Assembly: GCA_026692865.1 (NCBI GenBank)
Contig: JAPLNI010000028.1
Coordinates: forward strand, 62,001 to 126,000
Direction: 5' to 3'
DNA: 64,000 bases
Origin: Planctomycetota bacterium
Lineage (GTDB): Bacteria > Planctomycetota > Planctomycetia > Pirellulales > Pirellulaceae
Below are positions 28,912 through 38,930 of this stretch, piece after piece. Position 1 is the first letter of the stretch; each line of letters starts with the position of its first letter. Both the position numbers and the translations under genes were made by a program. Below the pieces are notes generated by a model. That model was given only the letters and a program-made list of their open reading frames with translations, was not told the DNA's origin and did not search any database.

Positions 28912-30249
28912 TTACGAGTCGGTGACAGAAGATGAACTATGCACTTGAATGATATCTCGAAAAAGTTTTTCGAGCTGTTCATAGTAATCATCTTCTGAAA
29001 GATCTCTCTTCTTTTCTCGAAGCGTTTCAATCTTGTTCTCTATCTCTTCAATCTTTACTTGCTGCGTCTTATTGATTTGCGTTGCGTTCGGTAATGCAAA
29101 CAGTACAGTCCGTTTTGCAAGCAGCCCATCTAGAGTCAGGTTGTCAGCAGGTGCTTTCACTGGCCGGACACCTTGAAAGAAGGTCGCTGGCGTTCCTCGT
29201 TTATCACCGTTGTCGTCAAGCAGCGATTGCTCGGAGGGGAGACGTCCATCGCTTGTGTAGAACGTATTGGTTTCCTTCGATGCGACTAGAAAAGCCTCCA
29301 GAAGAGAGATACTCTTGTCGTGATCCAGGTCGGCTTCGGAATTCGAGAGTGATTGCGAAAAGTAATCTCCGAATCTTGCGAAGTTTTGTTCGGAACCGCT
29401 TTTAGTGGCAGTAACGATGACGCGATTGGGACCGGACAAAGCGTTAATGAAGGGCCCGCTACAGGAACTGCAATTCACGATGATCCACTTGGTGACTGAT
29501 TGATAACCAGGAGATTCGGAAGCTTTGTTAATGGCGTTTACGAGCATATCCGAGGAAATGTCGGGACCTTGTAAATTGAATTTCGAAGCGCCCAATTTCT
29601 GCGTTGGATCGTGCGTTCCGTGACCAATCAAAACTAGCCATCGCTCTTGCGGATATGGCTCCGTAGTGGAAGGAGTTTCCCGCACGATCCATTTCAAGAG
29701 CTGCGATAGATGATCGGAGCTATTCGCGTCAGCCAATTCCACTTTGCTTGTACCGTCGATCAGCAAGAATTGGGTTGAAGCTTTACCAGCTGACTCGATT
29801 CGCGAATCCTCAGGTTTTGACTCGTCTGGTGTAGCTTCGTCTGGTTTTGAATTGTTCAGGATTGGTGTTGCAATGGCCTCTTGCCATCGCTTCGCCCACG
29901 CTCGAAACGCTTCGCCATATTCGCTTTGACCCTCGGCTCCAATCACAACGCAAATGTCTCTGTGGACTTCGGAGGATTGTGCAGCTACGTTTCGATCTGG
30001 TAACGCGATAAGCATGGATAGGCAAAGAAAGCCAAGCACGATTTGTTGCTTAACTTTATCGTTACAAGCCCAACCGTAGCGGCTTGAAGCAGATGTTGTT
30101 GTTCGTGAGGTATTAGGCTGTGGTTTAGGTGCTAACGGAACAGTTGTAATATAGTCGACACCCGTCTCTAGCGCCATCGGCTCAGTTATTTGGTACGGTG
30201 GTCGTGACGCTTCGATTGCGATTTGAGTGATGGTTTTATGCCATTCCAT
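28912..30249 (-). CDS. Secreted clan CD (C13/caspase-like) cysteine peptidase
   Basis: About 446 residues from ATG 30249, which overlaps the upstream gene by 14 bp; TTG 30273 and ATG 30177 are other in-frame starts. A hydrophobic segment (IVLGFLCLSMLIAL ... VAAQ) lies about 70 residues in, so there is a long N-terminal extension that also contains the repeat peptide EPMALETG. The catalytic dyad of legumain/caspase-type folds is visible: His210 in LVLIGHGTHD and Cys263 in NCSSCSGPF, each after a hydrophobic strand. The C-terminal 60 residues form a charged coiled coil. It is the fifth gene of the DUF58/BatA operon, and a role in processing exported proteins is inferred. Confidence 0.75.
   Translation of the reverse strand: MEWHKTITQIAIEASRPPYQITEPMALETGVDYITTVPLAPKPQPNTSRTTTSASSRYGWACNDKVKQQIVLGFLCLSMLIALPDRNVAAQSSEVHRDICVVIGAEGQSEYGEAFRAWAKRWQEAIATPILNNSKPDEATPDESKPEDSRIESAGKASTQFLLIDGTSKVELADANSSDHLSQLLKWIVRETPSTTEPYPQERWLVLIGHGTHDPTQKLGASKFNLQGPDISSDMLVNAINKASESPGYQSVTKWIIVNCSSCSGPFINALSGPNRVIVTATKSGSEQNFARFGDYFSQSLSNSEADLDHDKSISLLEAFLVASKETNTFYTSDGRLPSEQSLLDDNGDKRGTPATFFQGVRPVKAPADNLTLDGLLAKRTVLFALPNATQINKTQQVKIEEIENKIETLREKKRDLSEDDYYEQLEKLFRDIIQVHSSSSVTDS
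30161..30184 (-). repeat. REP-like half element inside the peptidase gene
   Basis: A single arm of the GGCGCTAGCC-centred repeat, with two changes in the outer part, read on the minus strand as EPMALETG. No clear second arm is visible nearby. It lies before the hydrophobic export segment, close to the possible start codons. Confidence 0.65.
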
Positions 30250-32824
30250 AGCGCCGCCTAATTCCCCATTCAATGGATAAGCAACCGAGAGCCAAAATCA
30301 TTACCCAGCTTTGATGCCAAAGCTGGTAGATACGAGTCTCCACAATGGGGGCTCGACGCGTTGGTAGATTGGCAACGAATCGATCAAGATCATTTGATTC
30401 AATAACTTCGCCGCCGGATTCGCTTGCGAGCAATTCTAAAAAGCCAGTGTTCTCACCGAGTGATTGATACTCAATGGCAAGCGGTTCATAGGACCAGCCA
30501 AGTTGAGCGGACCCGAGTTCGCGACCGTTACTGGATGTTACTTCAGCAGTCGCGGAATAGACTCCTTGTGCGTCGCCTACAAATGTCGCTTCATAAGTCC
30601 CAACCGCCTGGCGAGACGGTTCAGCTCGGGCGACCACTGTCTTGCCGCTAGGCGAGACGACCGTCACTTGGACGTTTGCATTTTCAACCACGTTGAAATC
30701 AACATCCTTGGTATCAACCTGAAGACGAAATGATTTTCGATTGCTAGATTGATTTTGATCTGCTTCTTGCACTAGTCGCAGTTCGACCGCGTGAGGCACA
30801 TCGGCGATAAGCCATCGAACCATTTGACGCCACGATTGTGCAAGTGGTGAGTTCTTAGGTTCTTCCGCAGGCGTGGGACCTCCAGGCCTATGCAAACCCC
30901 ATCGCCACATGTCGCCGATGGTAAAGGCTGACGAGCGGCCTTTTCCAAAACGTTGTGTTATCAAAACCGGCAGAGTTGCATCGGAGTTCGTATTACTATC
31001 CTGCGAGTTGGCCGCACGAACACCGGCCTGACTTATCATTGCTTCCGCCAATACTGACGCACCTGGTTTAATTTTTGTAAGGGAGTTCATTACCTCGAAC
31101 GAAGGCATTGCACGCAAGCGATCCTGCTCCGCGTTCTCGTTTTCTGCAAGTCGCAAAAATGGTTGCAGCCATCCCTCGCGCGTTAGTTGGAAACGATAAG
31201 CTTTGGATTCTGAATTGGAAGTTGCATCTATAGTTGCTGGCCCAGAGTCGTTCATGGCCTGCGAACGGTAGTTGTCTTCACAATAAAAGGGAAGCATTTG
31301 ACTGATTATTGAGTTCTGAAACCCTTTACCTCGCATCGATTCGGTTCCACCCAAGACAAGCAACGATCCACCTCGCACGGTCACGAATTGTCGAATCAAA
31401 GACTGGTCTGCTTGGCTTAGAAACTCAGGTTCCAAATCGTCCAGGATAATCGCGCTGTATTCAAAAAGCTCTTCTGCTTGTTTCGGAAATCCTAGCTTCA
31501 ACTGCCCGGCCTCGGTGACTCCCATTCTCACAAACACGGGTTCGTCATACTTCTGCTTCTCCTCGTCGGAGATATCTTCAAAGCCAGAGAACAGTGGGTT
31601 GGATGAGTCAACCTTGGATTCGCGAAAATTGAATTTCGGTTGCTTGTTGGCGATTCGTATCAGCGAGGTAAGCTTGATTTCGTCGTCTTCATCGAGTGCT
31701 CGTTTCAAGAATTTAAATTCCCAATTCGGGCGGCCTGCGAAGTAAAGAATTTTGTAAGGGCCACGTCCACGATCAACAACTTGGAAGCGCTCATTGTTAC
31801 CGAGAGTGGCCTCTTCTGAATCACCAACGGGTTTGCTTTCTGATTTACGTTCGTCGTTTACAGTGGTGCTATCTTGCTGTTGGGCAACAGTTCTTCGGAC
31901 TACCATTCGGTATCCCAGGACGCCCGATTTCTCAGGACGAAAGCGGAACTCAACAGGGGTTAGCTCGTTGTTGTTTCCAAGCTTCAAAGTTTTTGATTCT
32001 TGAACCTTTCCATCCGAATCAACTAAGTCTACAGTCACAGATTCCCCGACGAATCCATCATGAGTGATGCTCCCTTGGATCGTCACTGGTGCTGCCTCGA
32101 AGTCCGATTGCCGTGTCGTGATACTTCCGATTCGAATGTCGCTAATTGATTTGGAAGAAAAATTTTCTCCGGTGATGCGCACGGGATAAATCGGATAGCC
32201 CAATTTTCGAATCCAATCCTTGGGGCGAGAATCGGTTGCCATGCCGTCGGTGATCAGAAGCACCCCTGCGAGTGGTTGCCCGTTGTAGCGATCACGAATG
32301 GATTCGAGTGAAAGATAGACTTCGGAACCAGTTCCATTGTTGGCGATCTCTTGCAAGGAGTCGGTCGATTCAAGATTGTTGCTAAAGCGGTACTTGCGCA
32401 CGCGGAAATCTTCCGCAAGCTTGCGTGACCAATCGGCATCAGCTGCGAGAAACTGCATTGTTATTGGCTTTTCTTTTTTACTTATGCCCAACGATTTGTT
32501 ATGGATAAGAACATCCATACTTTGGCTGTCATCTACAACGACTGCGAAGAGGTTAGCCTGAGGCTTGGGACGCTGCGATGTGCCCATGGGATCAAGTAAA
32601 CAAGCCAAGAGCAATGCAACACCAAAGATCCGAGAGGTAAATGCGACGAATCGAAGGCCGATAGGGACACGGCGAATTTTCGACGAGCGGGCATAGGTAA
32701 AAATCGTCAACAAACCGAACACAACACCGACCACGAGGACAGCGTTAATCCACCTTGCATTTCCGAAAACAATCTCCGGAATAGCAACCTGTGCAAATAG
32801 GAACTCGTGAGACAGTAACGTCAT
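30236..32824 (-). CDS. von Willebrand/glutamine-amidotransferase-like membrane protein of the Bat operon
   Basis: 862 residues. Two hydrophobic segments lie within the first 80 residues, then a degenerate von Willebrand A domain (FAVVVDDSQSM, VLLITDGMATDSR) at about 90-220. Ig-like strands follow, then a domain with ILYFAGRPNWEFKFLKRAL and RGGSLLVLGGTESMRGKGF, a class I glutamine-amidotransferase-like fold without its catalytic Cys-His. A C-terminal transmembrane helix ends in a short basic tail. This is the typical third or fourth member of planctomycete DUF58/BatA operons; its biochemical role is unknown. It overlaps the 1281-residue gene by 4 bp and the peptidase on the other side. Confidence 0.75.
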   Translation of the reverse strand: MTLLSHEFLFAQVAIPEIVFGNARWINAVLVVGVVFGLLTIFTYARSSKIRRVPIGLRFVAFTSRIFGVALLLACLLDPMGTSQRPKPQANLFAVVVDDSQSMDVLIHNKSLGISKKEKPITMQFLAADADWSRKLAEDFRVRKYRFSNNLESTDSLQEIANNGTGSEVYLSLESIRDRYNGQPLAGVLLITDGMATDSRPKDWIRKLGYPIYPVRITGENFSSKSISDIRIGSITTRQSDFEAAPVTIQGSITHDGFVGESVTVDLVDSDGKVQESKTLKLGNNNELTPVEFRFRPEKSGVLGYRMVVRRTVAQQQDSTTVNDERKSESKPVGDSEEATLGNNERFQVVDRGRGPYKILYFAGRPNWEFKFLKRALDEDDEIKLTSLIRIANKQPKFNFRESKVDSSNPLFSGFEDISDEEKQKYDEPVFVRMGVTEAGQLKLGFPKQAEELFEYSAIILDDLEPEFLSQADQSLIRQFVTVRGGSLLVLGGTESMRGKGFQNSIISQMLPFYCEDNYRSQAMNDSGPATIDATSNSESKAYRFQLTREGWLQPFLRLAENENAEQDRLRAMPSFEVMNSLTKIKPGASVLAEAMISQAGVRAANSQDSNTNSDATLPVLITQRFGKGRSSAFTIGDMWRWGLHRPGGPTPAEEPKNSPLAQSWRQMVRWLIADVPHAVELRLVQEADQNQSSNRKSFRLQVDTKDVDFNVVENANVQVTVVSPSGKTVVARAEPSRQAVGTYEATFVGDAQGVYSATAEVTSSNGRELGSAQLGWSYEPLAIEYQSLGENTGFLELLASESGGEVIESNDLDRFVANLPTRRAPIVETRIYQLWHQSWVMILALGCLSIEWGIRRRYGMA

Positions 32825-35800
32825 TGCTTCTGTCCGCTTCCTAGGTTCTCGTAGTACTGATCCAGTTGCTGCTGATAATTGCTTGGGAGCGGATCGCGGT
32901 CTACTGGAACGATCGCGTTGCGTTCGGCAGACGATCGCAGCAGCGCTTCTTGCACTTTTTCTCGAAGCTGATCAAGAGGTTGGACAATCAGCTTTCGAAC
33001 CAAAGGCCATTGAGGATCTTTCGAGTGCCTCGCGTAGTCAATCCGCATCTCACGAGCCGCCTCGCGAATACGAGCAGCATCGGCCTTCATCTCTGGGTCC
33101 GAAACGAGCTCCTCGACATCGCGAAGTGCATCGGTCCACTTTGAAAAATCATCACCCGTGAGTGGCGATGATTCGGCTGCGTTACGACCCAGTTGCTCTA
33201 AGCCACCACCACCTTCGCCGCCACTACTTTGCCCACGACGCTGCCCCTGTGCCTGATCGCGAGCTTGACCCTGTCCTTCACCTTCTGCTTGACCTTGACC
33301 TCGTGCCTGCGACTGCCCTTGAGATCGCTGACTCGCTTCATTGCTTGACTGGTCATTGGATTGCTTACCAGGTTGACTACTTTCTTGGTTGGTTGGTGAA
33401 TCGGAAGGTTTACTTTTTGCTTGTTGGGGATCGTTTGGCGAATCTTGTTTTGCTTGCGGGCTGTTTCGTTTTTCTGCGCGTTGGGCATCTGAGGATTTGC
33501 CATCGGGCGCGTTCGCATTGTCGGCCGTCTCGACGTCACTCGCGGCTGGCGCAGTCGTTTCAGTGTTTGACTGGTTTTGGGGATCGTTTCGATTTACTTC
33601 TGCTTCGATTTGCCTTTTTGCTTGGTTCAGTTCGCTGAGTGCTCTTCGAAGGGATGCTTGTTCGCTACCGATGATTTTCTCGGAAGCTTGTTCAATGCTT
33701 TCTCGAAGCTCTCGCACTCCTTCCGCAATCTTGGAACCAATTTCTTTAGCTGGTTCATCTAAGCCTCGGTCCAGAAGAGTTGGCACTTGTTGCATCCCCT
33801 GAGCGATTCCACTCTGCTTCGATTCACGAAACGATTCGTATAGCTCTTCGGCCAAGAGCGGTTCGCTCGACTCGGCTTCGGTGACGGTCTCTTGCATTTG
33901 CTCGAGCAGCTTGTTGAGTTTTTCTTGCTGTTGAGTCCATTGTTGACGAGTCGATTCGTTTGCTTGATTGGGCTCTTGAGAAGTCCCTTCGGGCCGCAGT
34001 GGTGTAGCCGAGTCGTCTTTGCTCGGGTCATTAGGATTGGCTGTATCGGATTCCGGATTTTGATCTGCAGCAGACAAACTTTCTTGCATCTTTTGTTGTT
34101 GCGAGTCAAGTTCCTGTGCATTTTGAAGGAGACTTCGCACGGTTTGTTCCAGTTGGTTGGCAGAGCTTTGCCGTAGCTCTTCACGCGTCTCTTCCATTTG
34201 GCGTTCGGCTCGAGTTCCAGATGAAATTGCAGGAGCGGGTTTGCCTTCCGAGAGCGACTCGACAGATTTTTGAAGTTCACTTCGAGCTTGCTCCATTTGC
34301 TCTCGAGCCTTTTGCATGGTTTCTTGCGACTGAGCATCTTGCGCTTCTTGCGACTGCTGCATGCGATCGAGAAGTTCATCAGAATCGCGGAGTAATTCTT
34401 GTTGATTATCGCGAAGCCGCTTAAGTTCCTCCTCGAGCTCTTTCGCCTTTTCTTCATCCTTATTCGCCTCGGCTTCCTGAATCGCTGTTTCAAGTTCTTT
34501 CAGTTGTTCGTTGAGATCTTTCTGCCGGCGTGCAAGCTCCTCTAAGCGATTCATGACTTGTCGCATTTCGCGCTGAGCTGCGGGTTCGGCTTCGGCGGCT
34601 TGTTGTTCTGTTTCATATCGATTCTCTTCTTCGTCTAATTTGAGTTGATCGATTTGTTGTTGACGGTTCTGTTGTGAAGCACTTTGTGACGACTTGCTTT
34701 GATTTGGCTTTTGTGACTGAACGATTTCATGTTCACGAGCTCGCAGGCGCAAGAGTCCTTCGTAAGCTTTCCTTTCCGATCGGAGGGCGTCTTGCAGAAG
34801 CCCATGATCTAACTTCTTATTTGCATCATTCAGTAACTCAATAGCAGAAGTCATTGCCTCGCGTACTTGTTCGAGGTACTCAAGCGATTTAGGATCGCGA
34901 ATCTCTTCTTCCAGAGCATCTGTTTGAGTGAAAGCCTCAGCCTGAGAATCGGAGAGAACTTGAATGTCTGCTGTAAATGTATCGAGCTGTTTTCTTGCTT
35001 TGGGATTTCGAACAATATTCCAAGTTCCCGAAATGATTTGCTTTTGGAGTTCCGCGAGTTCTTCTGCTTTCTTTGCATTTTCGCTTTCCTCTTTCGGCTG
35101 CGATTCACCGGGGGGCGATTGTCCTTCGCGGAAGATCTCGTCATAAGGGCGAACCTCGGCAAAGAACATCTCGCCATCGACGCGACGAACGGCTCCTTCG
35201 CGATCCAAATCTTCAACCCAGAAGTAGTAGCTCAATAGCTGATCGGGCTTTGCGTCAAGCGATTCCAGATCGATCATTTGAGAAAGCGAGACTTTCTTCA
35301 GGGGAGCATCTCCTTTTTCGAAAATGACTTCGGTTGGTTCCGCATCGCTGAGTGCGAATACAAATCCAGAAGCTTGAATGCCAAAGTCATCTTGAGCGGT
35401 CGCTTGAATGGTGACTTCTTGCAAAGGAGACACACTTACATCTTGAGCACGGGCTAGTTTGGTTTCGGGTGGTTTGTTCATCAGCACTTTGGCTGCGAGC
35501 TCTTCGTCAAACTTTGTCGATCGATTTTTGTCATCGATCAGTCGGAGTTTCCATCGCTTAGATTCGTTCATCTCAAGCGTTGCGGTGTAATGCAGTGGCT
35601 CGGATTCTGAAGCGATCAGGGGAGTTACTTCGCCGTTTCGATCGACGAGTTCGGCTGTCACAACCGACTTGTTTAACACGCAAGTCCACGCAAGGGTTGA
35701 CCCTTCGACAACAGTCACGTTTCGAGTGTCTTTAACAATTCGAAGTTCTTGATTTGCGTAGGAAGGAGAATCAATTGTCGCATCAGCTCGAACAAGAGCC

Positions 35801-36666
35801 GGATAATCGAAGACGGTGATTTTATAAGTAGGCGATTCGCGTAATGAAGATCCATCAACAGATGTTTCCTCTGCAGTCAGAGATTCTGGACCGAAGGAAA
35901 CGGCGTATTGGAAATCATGCTGGATACTACGCAGATAACCACCGAATACCGAATCATTCAAGTTGCGTTGCAACTGGGTTCGCGATGTGGCCCCATGCTG
36001 ATCGGTTGCGTTCAGAAAAGCCGATTCAGGAACAGATCCTGGGAATCTTGCAGTGACAACGACATCCGTCCCACGTTCAATCTCGACATTTCCGGGTTCT
36101 ACTTCGATCAGTTCTAAGGCCGCCTCCGGCAGTTCGATCGGCACATTGTTCAGTCCGAGTGACAAGGGTTTCGCGAATGCAGCAATCGCGACTGTCGAAG
36201 CGAGTGAGAGAGCCGCAAATTGAAAAAACCAAGCGATAGTCATTCGAGTTGACGAAACGGTTCTTTGCCAATCATTGACTCTTCCGTGCTGGATGGTTTC
36301 CTTAATCAATGAGCGACGTAGATAGATTGATTCTCCATCTTGAGTTGGCTGCGAGACGGTTATCAAACGCTGTTTGAGAGATGGATAGCGGTCTTCGATG
36401 CGGGCAGCGATCCATTGATAGTCGCGATAAGCGAACTGACAGATGGACCAAAGTACGGTAAGCACACTGAAGAATGCGAGCCCTACCCAAAGTAGGTTCT
36501 TCGGATCATTCAGCCACATTCGCAAGCTTGGTAAAACTCCGGCATAAGCCATCAGTGCGACGATGATTGAAAGACTTATCCATGCAGCCGATAAGAGCCA
36601 TGCAAGTCGGACGCGTCGAAATCGTTTGGCAACGCGTGTAAGCAGATGAAGGACAAATTGATCCAT
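32821..36666 (-). CDS. Large membrane-anchored coiled-coil protein, DUF4175-like
   Basis: 1281 residues. Three hydrophobic segments in the first 170 residues flank AARIEDRYPSLKQRLITVSQ, as in DUF4175 proteins. Ig-like strands run to about 500, followed by a very long Glu/Gln/Ala-rich coiled coil (about 530-1000). A low-complexity Gln/Ser/Asn/Gly stretch with many GQ-repeats covers about 1040-1160. The end is a helical domain, FSKWTDALRDVEELVSDPEMKADAARIREAAREMR, ending near YYENLGSGQKQ. It probably spans the periplasm as a structural component of the Bat complex. It starts 2 bp after the BatA stop. Confidence 0.75.
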   Translation of the reverse strand: MDQFVLHLLTRVAKRFRRVRLAWLLSAAWISLSIIVALMAYAGVLPSLRMWLNDPKNLLWVGLAFFSVLTVLWSICQFAYRDYQWIAARIEDRYPSLKQRLITVSQPTQDGESIYLRRSLIKETIQHGRVNDWQRTVSSTRMTIAWFFQFAALSLASTVAIAAFAKPLSLGLNNVPIELPEAALELIEVEPGNVEIERGTDVVVTARFPGSVPESAFLNATDQHGATSRTQLQRNLNDSVFGGYLRSIQHDFQYAVSFGPESLTAEETSVDGSSLRESPTYKITVFDYPALVRADATIDSPSYANQELRIVKDTRNVTVVEGSTLAWTCVLNKSVVTAELVDRNGEVTPLIASESEPLHYTATLEMNESKRWKLRLIDDKNRSTKFDEELAAKVLMNKPPETKLARAQDVSVSPLQEVTIQATAQDDFGIQASGFVFALSDAEPTEVIFEKGDAPLKKVSLSQMIDLESLDAKPDQLLSYYFWVEDLDREGAVRRVDGEMFFAEVRPYDEIFREGQSPPGESQPKEESENAKKAEELAELQKQIISGTWNIVRNPKARKQLDTFTADIQVLSDSQAEAFTQTDALEEEIRDPKSLEYLEQVREAMTSAIELLNDANKKLDHGLLQDALRSERKAYEGLLRLRAREHEIVQSQKPNQSKSSQSASQQNRQQQIDQLKLDEEENRYETEQQAAEAEPAAQREMRQVMNRLEELARRQKDLNEQLKELETAIQEAEANKDEEKAKELEEELKRLRDNQQELLRDSDELLDRMQQSQEAQDAQSQETMQKAREQMEQARSELQKSVESLSEGKPAPAISSGTRAERQMEETREELRQSSANQLEQTVRSLLQNAQELDSQQQKMQESLSAADQNPESDTANPNDPSKDDSATPLRPEGTSQEPNQANESTRQQWTQQQEKLNKLLEQMQETVTEAESSEPLLAEELYESFRESKQSGIAQGMQQVPTLLDRGLDEPAKEIGSKIAEGVRELRESIEQASEKIIGSEQASLRRALSELNQAKRQIEAEVNRNDPQNQSNTETTAPAASDVETADNANAPDGKSSDAQRAEKRNSPQAKQDSPNDPQQAKSKPSDSPTNQESSQPGKQSNDQSSNEASQRSQGQSQARGQGQAEGEGQGQARDQAQGQRRGQSSGGEGGGGLEQLGRNAAESSPLTGDDFSKWTDALRDVEELVSDPEMKADAARIREAAREMRIDYARHSKDPQWPLVRKLIVQPLDQLREKVQEALLRSSAERNAIVPVDRDPLPSNYQQQLDQYYENLGSGQKQ

Positions 36667-36668
36667 GA

Positions 36669-38930
36669 TTAAAATCCTTTACCTATGCACAGTATCGACT
36701 CCAGCCCAATCACCGCTAACACGCCCATCACTAACCATTGCCACCATCCTTGCCTTGATTCTAGTTCAACAGCCCGGAGGTGGTTGCCCGCAACGGCTTT
36801 TTGAATAGCAAGTGAACCATCTTGGACAAGCACTCCATATTGATCCAGTCGATCTAGTCCGGCTGGTGCGGTTTGGCTTTCGGCGTCATTCAAATTGACG
36901 GCGAATCGGAATGGCTTTTGATCCAAATCGTATCGCGTGTACAAGCCTGGTTGCGTGAGAATCGCGGATAAAATTTTCCCTCCTGAGCCGTCGGCGCTAG
37001 CCTCGGGTTTAGTTTGTCTATCGCTAGCGACATTTATTTTTGCGTCACCCGTGGCTAGCGCCATCGGCTCAGAGTCCCCCGTGGCTAGCGTCATCGGCTC
37101 AGTGCTTTTGGTGACGAGTGGTTGGCCGTTTGGATCTACGATACGTTCGCCGCGTAACCATTCGACTACTTCGCCAACCGTTCTCGACGAATCATTACTT
37201 ACCGGAGGACTTGCGATGCGAAAGAGTCCTACGATCAGCGGTACGAACTTGCTTGAGAGTGCGAACTGGCTCTGCGATGGTTGCCATCCGGCTGTCATAA
37301 GCCACAATGTTCCAGCTGTTTGGTTACGGCTAAGAAGGGCCGGCGAACGATCATCGAAGCGAGCCAGAACTTGCCAAGCATCAGGCTCGGAGAGTTCTAA
37401 CTTTCGATGACTCCAAAATCGAATTTTCGAGTAGTCATTAAACTTTGAGTCGGCTAAATCAGCGAAAAGTGGATGACGAAAATCAACTTGTTCAAGCATG
37501 CTGTATTGTCGGACTTTTGCTTCACTGACTTGTCCGCCGAAGCTTTTGGATTCGTTTTTGGTAAGTGCTTCAAGGCCTTCAGCGAACCCGAACGATTTTT
37601 CATTTTCAGCGGTGTCCCAGACCCATAGAACATGTCCACCTTGAGCTACAAAAGCATTCAACGCTTGTAAGTCTTTTAACGAGGCTCGGTGTGAAGCGAC
37701 GATCAATGGCGTTTCCGTTGGACTGGGCCAAGGAAGACCCGATTCGGGTTCGCGATTGATAAAGGTGACTTTTCGATTGAGCGAGCCAAGTGGGATTTGC
37801 TTTAAGAAGTAGCCTAACGAATCTTCGGGTAATCGCTTGGAATCGTCTATGCACACCAATGACAACTCGGATAGGACAATTGGAGCAATAAAGTAATCGT
37901 TATCGAATGTTGCCTTGTCGCCACTTAGCCGGAGGGTTGTCGAGTCCACAGGCGGTGGGGGAATTGAAACTATAAGGTTGCTTTGAGTTGGGACTGGAGC
38001 CGCAGTTCGTGTCGATTCGATTGGTTGACCGTTCGCGTCGAGCCAAGCGAGCTCCAGAGTCTCATTGCGATTCGATTCACTGCCTGAAGCGATATTGTTA
38101 TGAGATGACGATTCATTAGATACAAACACTCGCAATGATTTGTCATCTTTTATTCGGTCAGTTGGGGTGATTGCAGTTTGCTTGTTGATAACAACATTGG
38201 CTCGAGCGTTGCTGGATGACTTGGGAGCAACGCGTTCGAGGCGTACTTTGATGGATTCGGGCCAAGATTGATCAGCTAGTTTTTCTAAGTTCGTACCTTG
38301 TTGGAAGTCGGTGATGACTACAATCTCGCTGACGTTCATCGGTGCTTCGGTTGCAGCGCCGCGATCGCTTTGCAGCAAGTCGGCGGCAGTGGTAAGGGCA
38401 AGCCCGAGGTCGGTCGCCATCCATCCTGGTGAGACGGCTTTGGTAGCGATGCGACTCTTTTCTTTTCGCTGCGCGAGAGGTGTGTCGATGGCTTCATCGA
38501 TACTTAGAAGGGGCTTCAAGGACTGGTCAAAGGTGTAGATAGAAAGTGAATCAGTTGGACCGGATTCGTCGATGATTTGGTTGGCTTTTTCTTGAAGCGA
38601 TTCCCAAACTCCTTCGCGACGCATACTGGCACTGACGTCAAGCAGAAGCATTCGCGATACGCCAGCGCGGTGGCTTTCATGTGTTGCAGCGACATTCCAA
38701 TAAGGTCGACTGAAGGCAAGAGCGAGAAGAAGAATTGCAGCGGATCGAAGCAATAGAAGTAGCCATTGGTCGATGCGTCTTGCACTGGTTAATCGAGGCG
38801 TTTTCGCCTCGAGAAACATGAGCGAACTGAACACTTGATGTTTCTTGGGCTGTTTTCTTACTAAGTGCAATAGCAGCGGGATGGCGATCGCCAATCCGGC
38901 AAGAGCGTAAAGAGGAGCGAGAAAACTCAT
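36669..38930 (-). CDS. BatA-domain protein with von Willebrand A domain
   Basis: 753 residues. The N-terminus is the diagnostic BatA segment: FLAPLYALAGLAIAIPLLLHL, FSSLMFLE and a second helix LLLLLRSAAILLLALAFSRP. A von Willebrand A domain follows (LLLDVSASMRREGVW, about 85-240), with a changed MIDAS (DVSAS instead of DxSxS is acceptable). A central glutamine-amidotransferase-like region and a C-terminal transmembrane helix (WLVMGVLAVIGLESIL) complete it. Residues about 611-649 are a translated REP-like element (EPMTLATG, EPMALATG ... KPEASADG), which looks like an in-frame insertion between the last soluble domain and a short beta region. Confidence 0.82.
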   Translation of the reverse strand: MSFLAPLYALAGLAIAIPLLLHLVRKQPKKHQVFSSLMFLEAKTPRLTSARRIDQWLLLLLRSAAILLLALAFSRPYWNVAATHESHRAGVSRMLLLDVSASMRREGVWESLQEKANQIIDESGPTDSLSIYTFDQSLKPLLSIDEAIDTPLAQRKEKSRIATKAVSPGWMATDLGLALTTAADLLQSDRGAATEAPMNVSEIVVITDFQQGTNLEKLADQSWPESIKVRLERVAPKSSSNARANVVINKQTAITPTDRIKDDKSLRVFVSNESSSHNNIASGSESNRNETLELAWLDANGQPIESTRTAAPVPTQSNLIVSIPPPPVDSTTLRLSGDKATFDNDYFIAPIVLSELSLVCIDDSKRLPEDSLGYFLKQIPLGSLNRKVTFINREPESGLPWPSPTETPLIVASHRASLKDLQALNAFVAQGGHVLWVWDTAENEKSFGFAEGLEALTKNESKSFGGQVSEAKVRQYSMLEQVDFRHPLFADLADSKFNDYSKIRFWSHRKLELSEPDAWQVLARFDDRSPALLSRNQTAGTLWLMTAGWQPSQSQFALSSKFVPLIVGLFRIASPPVSNDSSRTVGEVVEWLRGERIVDPNGQPLVTKSTEPMTLATGDSEPMALATGDAKINVASDRQTKPEASADGSGGKILSAILTQPGLYTRYDLDQKPFRFAVNLNDAESQTAPAGLDRLDQYGVLVQDGSLAIQKAVAGNHLRAVELESRQGWWQWLVMGVLAVIGLESILCIGKGF
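36984..37101 (-). repeat. REP-like element inserted in frame in the BatA-type gene
   Basis: Three arms of the GGCGCTAGCC-centred repeat: one at 36984-37007 and, in opposite orientation, two direct copies at 37048-37071 and 37078-37101 (period 30 bp). On the minus strand they are translated as EPMTLATG, EPMALATG and KPEASADG without disturbing the frame. Confidence 0.8.

Noticed and set aside
33162-35238. Several long frames antisense or out of frame to the coiled-coil gene
   Set aside because: They arise from the Gln/Glu-rich low-complexity codons of the 1281-residue gene.
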